The notes under the pieces are model-generated. The model saw only the letters and a program-made list of their open reading frames with translations. It did no database searches and was not told the origin of the DNA. Shown in pieces: positions 39,272-47,648 of a stretch of 64,000 bases of DNA (position 1 is the first letter of the stretch; the number at the start of each line of letters is the position of its first letter). The stretch spans positions 1,302,001 to 1,366,000 of the forward strand of contig CBDDBR010000011.1 of the NCBI GenBank assembly GCA_965225895.1, read 5' to 3'. Source of the DNA: Endobugula sp965225895. GTDB taxonomy: Bacteria > Pseudomonadota > Gammaproteobacteria > Pseudomonadales > Cellvibrionaceae. A program made the position numbers and the translations under genes.

Positions 39272-39834
39272 ATTTTTTCCTCACTGCTAAGAGTATTATT
39301 AATTATTATTTTCAATATTTGCAGAAGCATCCTAAGTCATCCATCTGCTACTACAATATTTAGCCAAAATTTAAATAACAATTTTCGCAATGTGGATGGT
39401 ACTCTTATTCCGAATTAGGCCAATTAGCCATTATGGTCAATTTAGTCAATCTTAAGGATGAGAAAAAAGAGGACAGCTTTTTAGCGCCCCGTAAACTACA
39501 GAGCCAATAACACCCAAAAAATCTTAAAAAATATGCTTATCAACTCTCTAAAAACCCCACCCTCCTACGGTATATTCCAGACTACATATTGCTAAAAACA
39601 ATAAATAAGAATGACAACCTGACCCCACAAATCACCTATACTTCTATCAATCACTCATAAAAACGGCATGGTAGAAGGTGCAAAGAAAGTAGATAATAGG
39701 TAAAGAAAAGATTAAATAGCGCCAAAAGTACTATAAACAACCATCCTTTTAGCAATTGTGCTAGAACATGATAAAACTGTACCTTATAATCTATCTACTA
39801 ATAAATATAAAAATAATTAAGGTTATAAAATAAG
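39272..39834. promoter_or_regulatory. Divergent porin / NosR-like intergenic region
   Basis: 563 bases, very AT-rich, without a credible ORF. It should contain both promoters and possible regulator sites. A run 'cctgaccccac' near 39616 resembles 'tttgacccca' near 51488 in another island gap, but this is too short to claim as an operator. Confidence 0.35.
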
Positions 39835-41982
39835 ATGTTTAGCAGCCCCCAAATCATCCGAATTATTTTAACAACAGTCCTACTCATCCTCTCTTCGTTT
39901 TCATTCAGCAGTGATGATGAGCACATCATTGAAGAGGTTAATATTGAGGAGGAAATTCAACGCTTTTTCCCCGAACTCACGGTCATTGGTGAACCTTTAG
40001 CAGACCTACCCATAACGCCGATCTATCAATTACAGGAGCTACTGGGTTACGTATTTTCCTCCAATGATTTAGTCAACATTCCTGGATTTTCTGGCAATCG
40101 CGTCAACTTACTGATTGGTATGGACGTAAAAGGCACATTGGTTGGCTATAAAGTGCTTGAACATCAAGAGCCTATATTTCTTCATGGATTAGGTGATCCA
40201 CCGCTACAGAAATTTATACAGCAATTTATTGACGTGAAAGTCAGTAACCGAGTGAGAATTGATGGTAAAAGTAAGGCCGCAGGTAAAGAAACGCCGAATA
40301 CGGTGTATATCGACGGCATTGCTCGAGCCACAGTATCCGCTATTGTGATTAATGATACGATTTTATCGTCGTCACTAAAAGTTGCTCGCCAAGTACTCGA
40401 CGAATTTGCTCAAGCGCCATTAGCCGAAGCAAAACCTGACTTTTTTGAAGCTCTAAATTGGGATCAATTGATCAAGCAAGGTTACGTTAAAAAGTGGACT
40501 ATCCCTAGAACACAAATAGAAGAAGCATTTAATAGTAACTTAGAAGATTTTCCTGATAGCTCTTTAAATCTAGATAATGGCGATACTATCGATGTGTATT
40601 ATTCATACCTTAACACTCCCATCAGCGGGAAAAACTTATTAGGCGAAGAACTCTTTCACCAACTATTTAATAGTTTAGCGCTCGCCCCTAACGAACATGC
40701 CTTACTGGTTGCCTCAAAAGGCTTTTACTCCTATTTGGAAAATGAATTTATTCCTGGGTCCATACCAGAAAGACTAAGCATGAACCAAAATGGTTTACCC
40801 ATACCATTACGTGATGTGAATTTTTATGATGCCTCATTAGCCTCACGCATAATAGGGTCACCTGACTTACCCAATGTGAGAATCTTTAAAATCAAACCAC
40901 AAACTGGTTTTAACCCAAGCACTGAAATTAATCTTCAACTCAACATGGGGCTTAGAAAGAATCACCTAGTTAAACAAGATATTACCCTTGAAGATAAACA
41001 TCAACTGCCCAAAAAATTATTTACCATCAGTGAAGCAAAAGCAGAAAAGAGAACACCATTATGGGTAACCATTTGGCAAAACCGAATAGTAGATATTATT
41101 ATATTAGTACTTTCTTTAGTACTCGTATCTTTTATATTTATTAAGCAAGATGCGGTATCACGTATGGGAGCATCTTTTTATAAATTACGCTGGGCTTATT
41201 TAATATTTACATTATTATTTATTGGTTATCATGCCCAAGGGCAACTATCCGTTGTCAATATATTTACATTATTTATTGCCATGGTCACAGATTTTGATTT
41301 AACCGTATTTTTGTTAGATCCCATGCTATTTATATTATGGAGCTTCACCTTTATCACCCTATTTTTATGGGGGCGTGGCGTATTTTGTGGATGGCTCTGC
41401 CCTTTTGGTGTACTACAAGAAATGGCGGCATGGGTAGCTAGTAAGCTATCTATAAAACAACTTAAAATACCCCCAGCATGGCATAACCGATTACAGAAAA
41501 TAAAATATATTGTACTTGTCGTATTAGTAGGTGCATCATTTTATTCGCTAGAAATTGCTGAGAACATGTCTGAGGTAGAGCCATTTAAAACAGCAATTAC
41601 TCTTAACTTTGTTCGCACATGGCCATTTGTGGTTTATAGCGTATTACTGCTAGTTATCTGCCTCTTTATTAATAAATTTTATTGCAGATATGTTTGCCCA
41701 CTTGGTGCAGGTTTAGCCGTACTAGGGAAATTTCGTATTTTTGAGTGGCTTACACGACGCAAAGAATGTGGCACCCCATGCCAAACATGTCATCACGCGT
41801 GTGGCATTAATGCTATTGAGAAAAAAGGCGATATAGATTATGACGAGTGTATTCAATGCTTAGAATGTATCGTGATCATTAATGATGTCACACGCTGCAG
41901 CCCTGAGATTGTAAAAACCAAGAAAAATAAAAACAAAAATACAGATATGGAGACTGTAAATATAATAGAGCCTTCGGCTTAG
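39835..41982 (+). CDS. NosR/NirI-like FMN-binding, 4Fe-4S membrane protein
   Basis: A 715-aa polytopic flavo-iron-sulfur protein. Signal/anchor at 8-25; a periplasmic FMN-binding domain (about 85-190) with candidate flavinylation Thr T166 in YIDGIARATVSA; five or so membrane helices from about 420. The NapH-like cysteine pairs CGWLCPFG and CRYVCPLG follow, then C-terminal ferredoxin-like CGTPCQTCHHAC and CIQCLEC. The last cluster has its fourth Cys eight residues on (TRC) instead of the usual three. Resembles NosR, which passes electrons across the membrane for N2O reduction, but no nos genes are here. Its role in the PQQ island is probably electron transfer between quinol or cytosol and a periplasmic partner (inference). 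Confidence 0.85.
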   Translation: MFSSPQIIRIILTTVLLILSSFSFSSDDEHIIEEVNIEEEIQRFFPELTVIGEPLADLPITPIYQLQELLGYVFSSNDLVNIPGFSGNRVNLLIGMDVKGTLVGYKVLEHQEPIFLHGLGDPPLQKFIQQFIDVKVSNRVRIDGKSKAAGKETPNTVYIDGIARATVSAIVINDTILSSSLKVARQVLDEFAQAPLAEAKPDFFEALNWDQLIKQGYVKKWTIPRTQIEEAFNSNLEDFPDSSLNLDNGDTIDVYYSYLNTPISGKNLLGEELFHQLFNSLALAPNEHALLVASKGFYSYLENEFIPGSIPERLSMNQNGLPIPLRDVNFYDASLASRIIGSPDLPNVRIFKIKPQTGFNPSTEINLQLNMGLRKNHLVKQDITLEDKHQLPKKLFTISEAKAEKRTPLWVTIWQNRIVDIIILVLSLVLVSFIFIKQDAVSRMGASFYKLRWAYLIFTLLFIGYHAQGQLSVVNIFTLFIAMVTDFDLTVFLLDPMLFILWSFTFITLFLWGRGVFCGWLCPFGVLQEMAAWVASKLSIKQLKIPPAWHNRLQKIKYIVLVVLVGASFYSLEIAENMSEVEPFKTAITLNFVRTWPFVVYSVLLLVICLFINKFYCRYVCPLGAGLAVLGKFRIFEWLTRRKECGTPCQTCHHACGINAIEKKGDIDYDECIQCLECIVIINDVTRCSPEIVKTKKNKNKNTDMETVNIIEPSA

Positions 41983-42224
41983 TAATACACTACACTGCCT
42001 ACCCTAAAATTCATTAGTGGTAGGTAGCCCCATAATAGCTCGTTATTTCATATAACATAAAATAACTTTTAGCTGCGCATACACAAAAGCACTGTATTTT
42101 ATGGAGTATTAAACTCATAAAATCACCAGCACTTTATATGTTTTAATAAGAATATTTTATGATGAATATAAGCGAGTATTTCAAAAAATAACAGGCGACT
42201 TAATGACTTATTAATTAAGATTTT

Positions 42225-42968
42225 TTAGTCCGTAAACTTCTTGAGTTCAAATGTACGCACACCACCTTGATAAACTGCTGCACTAATAATCTCACTTCTA
42301 ACCATTTTCACCATTCCAACATTAGGGGCATACCACTCGGTTTGTATAACAGGAATATCAATATAGCCTAACTTAGGATCAGCATAAAGAGTGACACTGG
42401 CATACCCTTCAACACGAATACAATTTTCAAAAACTCCAGCGGGTACATCTACAACATCATCCAAAGATTGTATTTCAAATACCATATTTAAGTTTTTTTC
42501 ACTGAGATCAATATTTGTATTAAATTCTGGTCTACCCGTTACGACATATAAACCCGTGTCTACATTCCACAGCTGCCCCACCTCTAACACATCATGACTC
42601 GGAAGCACTTTTCGTAGCTCCTCATCAAAACGTGGCTGAAATTCCACTACAGTTCGCTTAGCTACGCGATGTATACCTGTATCATCATTCAGCAAGTAAT
42701 ATGTATTACCATCACTCCCTTGCCTCATATAGGCATCAAATGTCTTTTTCTTATTTTTAATCGTAGAAACACCTAAGTTTTCCATAGAAAAAGAAGTTTT
42801 TTTAATTGTGTTAGTCCCTGAAAATGTTTGGCTAACTTGATACTCCCATTTTAGCCCCTCATCAAGGGGGAAGTATGGAGTACTCGATACGGTTGAGTCA
42901 CACGCTTGTAAAAAAACCAAGGGCGACAGCAATAATAATTTTATCGACACAAAAGGTTTCATCATCAT
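42225..42968 (-). CDS. Hypothetical lipoprotein, last gene of the dehydrogenase-motor operon
   Basis: 247-aa lipoprotein: signal peptide with lipobox LQAC (Cys about 23), then a beta-rich domain starting YFPLDEGLKWEYQVS, a phrase typical of small secreted beta-barrel lipoproteins. No catalytic motif recognised. Starts inside the stop of the preceding gene (ATGA, 4-base overlap), so it belongs functionally with the ExbB/ExbD-like genes. Confidence 0.75.
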   Translation of the reverse strand: MMMKPFVSIKLLLLSPLVFLQACDSTVSSTPYFPLDEGLKWEYQVSQTFSGTNTIKKTSFSMENLGVSTIKNKKKTFDAYMRQGSDGNTYYLLNDDTGIHRVAKRTVVEFQPRFDEELRKVLPSHDVLEVGQLWNVDTGLYVVTGRPEFNTNIDLSEKNLNMVFEIQSLDDVVDVPAGVFENCIRVEGYASVTLYADPKLGYIDIPVIQTEWYAPNVGMVKMVRSEIISAAVYQGGVRTFELKKFTD

Positions 42969-43483
42969 TTCTCAGGTAATGCAGGATCAGGTAAATCAGA
43001 GAATTGTATTTTTTTCGCTCCTATTTCGCCCAAACGATTATTAAACTGGGCGGTTAAACGATTGTTTTTTGAACGATTAAACTGTCCTACCTGTAACTTT
43101 CCGTCGCGCATTTTACTTAATGCTTGTTGTATATCGACATGTAATTTTTCTTCGTAAGCCAAACGATAAGCTCTAGGCTCAGATGATAATTTATTCCCTT
43201 CCAAATCACTTAGCCATAAGAAAATATTACCTTCATTTCCCTCTTCAAGAATAGGCTCTTCGACTACCGCCCCATTTAACAAAAAGCGCGCAGGCACATC
43301 TACTTTTGCTGGCCACCCTTGCGCCTGTTTCCAACCATGATAACTATACCAACTGAATACCAGCACTAAACACACAAGCCCAAATTTTAATAGCCAATGC
43401 CAACGGCTATAAATAAGTGATAAAACGGCTATACCGATTAACGAGGTATAAGCTAATGCTAAACTAAAGAGTACTTGATTCAT
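42965..43483 (-). CDS. Hypothetical membrane protein with C-terminal soluble domain
   Basis: 172 aa: two hydrophobic helices (about 5-25 and 32-48), then a hydrophilic domain (about 55-172) with predicted strand and helix segments. No known family recognised. Joined by ATGA overlaps on both sides to the ExbD-like gene and to the lipoprotein, so it is likely a structural subunit of the same complex. Confidence 0.7.
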   Translation of the reverse strand: MNQVLFSLALAYTSLIGIAVLSLIYSRWHWLLKFGLVCLVLVFSWYSYHGWKQAQGWPAKVDVPARFLLNGAVVEEPILEEGNEGNIFLWLSDLEGNKLSSEPRAYRLAYEEKLHVDIQQALSKMRDGKLQVGQFNRSKNNRLTAQFNNRLGEIGAKKIQFSDLPDPALPEK

Positions 43484-44088
43484 TTTTCTGCCGCTGTTGC
43501 TATACTTTTTTGTAATTGATTAATGTTAGTCACTTCACCCGATGGAGTAATAGTAAAACGTAACGCTGTTTTTTCATCACCACTGCGCTTAAGCACAGTG
43601 GTTGTGTAGTGCAATACTTTTAATGTTGGGTTCACTTCAGCTAAATAGACGGTAACTGGCACCTCTGCTCTATCTTCTGACTTAAAATAATGTACATTCA
43701 CAATATACTCACCAGGCGATCTACCACGAATAGTCAGCACTTCTTGATTGAGTGGATTAGTGATTCTTTTTCCATTAACGACCTGTGTATCATTAGCCAT
43801 ACCACGATCATCTCTATCCAAATGTATTAACCCAGCTTGCGGGCGCTTATACCAAATTCTTTGCCCTTTAGGCCCTTCAGCCCATACATCAATATCATTA
43901 GGGTCACCATCTTTCCAGCTGATAGTAACAAGAAATTCAGCTTTAGGATCTACAATGCCCGTTTTAGCGGGTGGATTAAGCAGCAATAATGCAATTAAGA
44001 ATAAAAAGGTAAAGGTAAGCAATACATTAAATAAAATATCCGTAAACGGATCAATATCATTCCATTGCTTCTTTTTAAACAATGCCAT
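43480..44088 (-). CDS. ExbD-like TM segment fused to a YfaP/DUF2135-like periplasmic domain
   Basis: 202-aa single-pass protein. The N-terminus (DIDPFTDILFNVLLTFTF) reproduces the ExbD/TolR pattern PF-x-D followed by a hydrophobic helix, with D17 at the proton-carrying Asp position. The normal ExbD periplasmic domain is absent. Instead residues about 50-150 read DGDPNDIDVWAEGPKG ... RGRSPGEYIVNVHYF, as in YfaP/DUF2135 beta-sandwich proteins. It follows the ExbB/TolQ-like gene by 6 bases. Probably the stator/plug partner of a proton-driven motor with a new output domain (inference). Confidence 0.72.
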   Translation of the reverse strand: MALFKKKQWNDIDPFTDILFNVLLTFTFLFLIALLLLNPPAKTGIVDPKAEFLVTISWKDGDPNDIDVWAEGPKGQRIWYKRPQAGLIHLDRDDRGMANDTQVVNGKRITNPLNQEVLTIRGRSPGEYIVNVHYFKSEDRAEVPVTVYLAEVNPTLKVLHYTTTVLKRSGDEKTALRFTITPSGEVTNINQLQKSIATAAEK

Positions 44089-44094
44089 GTTTTA

Positions 44095-44799
44095 TTAATC
44101 TCTTGCCGTCTGCGAAAACGGTTCTATCTCTAAAATATTCACCAACAAACGATCTGAAAAATAATCTAACACAAAATATTGCAAGCCTAATAACACACTA
44201 CAGATTAAACCAATAATTGTCGTATTCATTGCAACACGCATACCGCCTGTCATTAACTGCATTAAATTTTTAATGTCGGATACTTCTAATGTTTCAACAG
44301 AAACAATCGAGCCAAGCATAATAGCAAAGCCTACTACCGTACCTAGCAAGCCAAATTTGATCATCAAGCTGGCACTAAACCAACCGACTTGATTACCACT
44401 ACGTAATTTTTCTGCCAGCACTTCACCTTGTATGGACTCTTGTGCACCGCTTCTTTTACTTTTAGATGAGGATTCATCACTCAACAATAAATAATCTTGA
44501 GCAAATGATTGCCCTTTTAAAAACATAGGCATTAATTTTTGTTCGCGCTGAACCACACGCTTAACCAATAAAAACATATTATATTGCTGAGATATACGCC
44601 AACTTTGCCAAATGGAATGACAAAGCGTTAATATAAATAACACAAGAATCAATAAACTAATACGCGTTGAATCACTATCTAATATTTTAATAAAAACACC
44701 TAAGTCATAGGCAACATAAAAGCCACAAAACATAAGCGAAACCATGAGAAAGCTCACTAAAAAAGGCGTGTGGGTTTCTTGATTATTGTTATATACCAT
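44095..44799 (-). CDS. MotA/TolQ/ExbB-family proton channel protein
   Basis: 234 aa with three main membrane segments: two N-terminal helices (about 10-32 and 45-65), a cytoplasmic stretch, then the conserved core GLLGTVVGFAIMLGSIV and VAMNTTIIGLICSVLLGLQY, the ExbB/TolQ pore helices with the conserved Thr/Gly positions. Partner of the ExbD-like gene next to it. No TonB or TolA gene is present, so this motor probably drives a dedicated envelope process. Confidence 0.85.
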   Translation of the reverse strand: MVYNNNQETHTPFLVSFLMVSLMFCGFYVAYDLGVFIKILDSDSTRISLLILVLFILTLCHSIWQSWRISQQYNMFLLVKRVVQREQKLMPMFLKGQSFAQDYLLLSDESSSKSKRSGAQESIQGEVLAEKLRSGNQVGWFSASLMIKFGLLGTVVGFAIMLGSIVSVETLEVSDIKNLMQLMTGGMRVAMNTTIIGLICSVLLGLQYFVLDYFSDRLLVNILEIEPFSQTARD

Positions 44800-44880
44800 T
44801 CGCTACTTCACTCTAAAGGTAAAATTATTAACTCAAAAACTGACAAAAACATTCATCAAGCCACAATAACACTATACGGA

Positions 44881-46671
44881 TTATTTATCAGGTAATGCAA
44901 ATACCAGTAACTCATCACCTACTGGATAACCAGCCACTTTATTACCCCCTGCCGCCACAGCAACGTATTGCTTACCAGCTATTCGATAAGTAATAGGTGG
45001 GGCATTAACACCATAAGCCGCTTGATATGACCACAATTTTTTTCCGCTATTTTCATCTAAGGCAAAAAATTCACCGTTGCCTCTACCACTAAACACTAAG
45101 CCACCTGCCGTATGCAACACACCGCCAATTAATGGTTCTATCGTTTTATGCTGCCAACGAAGACGCCCCGAATTTAAATCTATAGCACTTAATAAGCCAT
45201 ACGATTCTGACCTATCAAACGTAAAGTAACTATAACTTTCCCAAGGCGCGTCTGGAGTGGGTTCTGTTTCTTGCTTATAGTAAATAGCGGGTAGATGTAT
45301 TCCTGCAATAAAAACGGTTTTTGAATGAGGATTAACAGCAACAGGGGACCAATTACTCCCACCAGCAATCGCTGGTGAAATTTTAACGCCTTCAGCGGTT
45401 GGGCTGGCAAACATATTATGCTGAGGCACAAAAGCATCGGACTTATATAACAGCTTACCTGTGGCTCGATTAAACACATAGAACCAACCTGTTTTACCCG
45501 CTTGCCCTACTGCCTTAACTGTTTCGCCTTGATACTCTACATCAAACAAAACAGGAGGGCTCGCCACATCATACCCCCAGCGGTCATGAGGCACTTGTTG
45601 ATAAGCCCATTGAATAAGTCCCGTTTTACTATCAAGTGCCACCACACTCGCTGTATTAAGATTATCGCCGGGGCGTGTAGAATCATCCATGTTGGGGGCA
45701 GGATTACCTGTACCAAAAAATATCCAACCAGTTTCAGTATCTATTGCGGGTGTCGTCCATATCGAACCTCCACCTAGTTTCCACGCATTTGGAAAGCGCT
45801 TCTGCTGTTCTTTCTCTGAGGTAATATCCCTATTTAATGAGACGCCATCTTCTGTGGTTTCAACCCAATCACCAACCCATTGCTCATCCTTAATGGTGTA
45901 CCAACGCCACAATTCCTCACCTGTTGTTATATCATAGGCAGCAATAAAGCCTCTTAATCCTGTGCGGCTATCACCCAAGCCTACAACAGCCAAACCATGC
46001 TCTGTATTTAAGTGTAGGCCATAACCTGCTCCCGTACTCCCTATTAGCACCATATTTTCATAAACCTGCGGCGCCATATTAAAGCTATGTCCCGTACCAC
46101 CAATGACATTAACTTCGCCTTGGTTAAGATCTAAATTTAATGCATCTTTTAGCGTTTCTTGAATATTGACCGCCATATCTTTTACAGCAATATCCCATAA
46201 CTGCTTACCTGATGCCAAATCTAGAGCAATTAAACGGCCATCAATGGTCGCCTGAAAAACCTTTCCTTGGGATACTGCAACACCTCTATTAGCAGAACCA
46301 CAACAACTCTTTTGTGTACGCAAATCATGCGTATAACGCCACAGCTCAGACCCATTAGTTGCATCAACGGCAACCACATCATTAAACGCTGTGCTAAAGA
46401 CCATGACTCCATCCAATACGATGGGGCTTGTTTGAAAAGAGCCAAATTTACCTGTTTTATATTTCCATGCTAAATCTAACTTATCAATATTTGCTGTATT
46501 AATAGTATTTATCGAGCTATGACGCTGATTATGATAGCCATTGCCATACAAGGCCCAATCATCAGAATTAGCGCTATAATTCTCACCACAAGCAACCAAT
46601 GTCACACATGTCAAAAATAGACATAATTTAAAATACTGTAATTGAAAAATTTGCTTGCCTTTTATATACAT
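44881..46671 (-). CDS. Lipoprotein PQQ-dehydrogenase paralogue with altered active site
   Basis: 596-aa eight-bladed quinoprotein with W-motif repeats (ELWRY, QLWDI, ELWRWY). Lipobox LVAC (C28) makes it a membrane-attached lipoprotein, unlike soluble PQQ-ADHs. Retained: vicinal C123-C124 (KSCCGSANRG) and the metal-ligand Asn N323 in GTGNPAP. Changed by my alignment: the Glu ligand position reads Arg (R236 in DSRTGLRG), and the catalytic Asp reads Gly (G366 in PHDRWGYD), with Asp two residues later (D368). It may be a redesigned dehydrogenase, a PQQ carrier or a sensor. AAAGGTG precedes the ATG; first gene of the operon with the ExbB/ExbD-like genes. Confidence 0.85.
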   Translation of the reverse strand: MYIKGKQIFQLQYFKLCLFLTCVTLVACGENYSANSDDWALYGNGYHNQRHSSINTINTANIDKLDLAWKYKTGKFGSFQTSPIVLDGVMVFSTAFNDVVAVDATNGSELWRYTHDLRTQKSCCGSANRGVAVSQGKVFQATIDGRLIALDLASGKQLWDIAVKDMAVNIQETLKDALNLDLNQGEVNVIGGTGHSFNMAPQVYENMVLIGSTGAGYGLHLNTEHGLAVVGLGDSRTGLRGFIAAYDITTGEELWRWYTIKDEQWVGDWVETTEDGVSLNRDITSEKEQQKRFPNAWKLGGGSIWTTPAIDTETGWIFFGTGNPAPNMDDSTRPGDNLNTASVVALDSKTGLIQWAYQQVPHDRWGYDVASPPVLFDVEYQGETVKAVGQAGKTGWFYVFNRATGKLLYKSDAFVPQHNMFASPTAEGVKISPAIAGGSNWSPVAVNPHSKTVFIAGIHLPAIYYKQETEPTPDAPWESYSYFTFDRSESYGLLSAIDLNSGRLRWQHKTIEPLIGGVLHTAGGLVFSGRGNGEFFALDENSGKKLWSYQAAYGVNAPPITYRIAGKQYVAVAAGGNKVAGYPVGDELLVFALPDK

Positions 46672-46941
46672 ATTTTCACCTTTTAATACATATTGTATTT
46701 AGAAATAGGGGAACACTGAATCATTACAACATCGACAATAAGATTAATGGTTAGCTATTATCAATATAATTGTAAGAAATTTGTAATTATGCGAGTGTTA
46801 TACAACATGTAAGATTATAGCCAAACACTACTATTAATTAATTTTGAACAATGGCTTATTTTGAATAAAAAGAATATATCAAAGCCACAAAGGGCTTCAA
46901 TAAGCCCACATAGAAATGAAAATTAAAAGGGAAAATAAAAA
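46672..46941 (-). promoter_or_regulatory. Upstream region of the dehydrogenase-motor operon
   Basis: 270 AT-rich bases between the 204-aa protein gene and the lipoprotein PQQ-dehydrogenase. Likely contains the operon promoter. No clear repeat or ORF seen. Confidence 0.35.
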
Positions 46942-47556
46942 CTATTTTCTCACAGGCTCAATAAGCAAGCGAGGCAACCAAAACCTTTCATGTTCTGCTT
47001 CCGATAAATCACTAGCTGCAATAGGCCTATACCTGCCATCTTCTGGTGGCGCTGCTAATATATCCAAATCTGCCTCATATACCTCACCTATAATATTTTC
47101 CCCTTCCCATCTCATTTTATAATACGATCCAAACCACGGGTCGATACCATAATCGGATGCCTTACGACGAATAAATAATAAGTCATATTCGAGATCACCT
47201 AAATCAGTCGCAGAAATTATGCGGTTATTTTTATAAGGGTAATTTAAATAGCACAAAGAACGCTTAGTCTCACTTTCAGTAATACAATTAAAGGGGCGCA
47301 TTGATAAAAAATAATTTTGAAAAGGTGCCTTTGTTACCATATTTAATTCATAACGATATTCACTACCTGCTGGAATCAACAAAAGATCCGCCACTTTTAT
47401 AGAAACCCCATCATTATCTAACAGCGCAACGGTATATAACTTACCCGCATTTTCTTCTGACACTGCCTTTACTGAAAAAATACTCAATAAAAGCGAAAAA
47501 GATAAACATAATGCAATAGGCCAAGAGCGCAAGATAACCATAATTAATTCCGCCAT
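46942..47556 (-). CDS. Hypothetical exported protein downstream of the PQQ-ADH
   Basis: 204-aa periplasmic protein with a signal peptide (core LCLSFSLLLSIFS, VKA cleavage near residue 31). Contains two cysteines (FNCITES, RSLCYLNY) that could pair, and a C-terminal LPRLLIEPVRK. No family recognised. It lies downstream of the alcohol dehydrogenase gene but beyond a terminator, with ATG 47556 or 47541 as start. Context suggests a maturation or accessory role (inference). Confidence 0.65.
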   Translation of the reverse strand: MAELIMVILRSWPIALCLSFSLLLSIFSVKAVSEENAGKLYTVALLDNDGVSIKVADLLLIPAGSEYRYELNMVTKAPFQNYFLSMRPFNCITESETKRSLCYLNYPYKNNRIISATDLGDLEYDLLFIRRKASDYGIDPWFGSYYKMRWEGENIIGEVYEADLDILAAPPEDGRYRPIAASDLSEAEHERFWLPRLLIEPVRK

Positions 47557-47572
47557 ATAATTTTTAAATACT

Positions 47573-47610
47573 CATAAAAAAAGGCAAACCCAATAAATTG
47601 GATTTGCCTT
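47573..47610 (-). terminator. Strong terminator after the PQQ alcohol dehydrogenase gene
   Basis: 13-position stem (aaggcaaacccaa / ttggatttgcctt, one G-U in the minus-strand RNA) with a 4-nt loop and a T-run on exit. Confidence 0.85.
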
Positions 47611-47648
47611 CCTTTTACTTCTTAATAATGTTTGTCAAAAAATAACCA

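Noticed and set aside
39835..41982. Annotation as true NosR (nitrous oxide reductase regulator)
   Set aside because: No nos, nir or nar genes nearby, altered flavin motif and cysteine spacing; kept as NosR/NirI-like.
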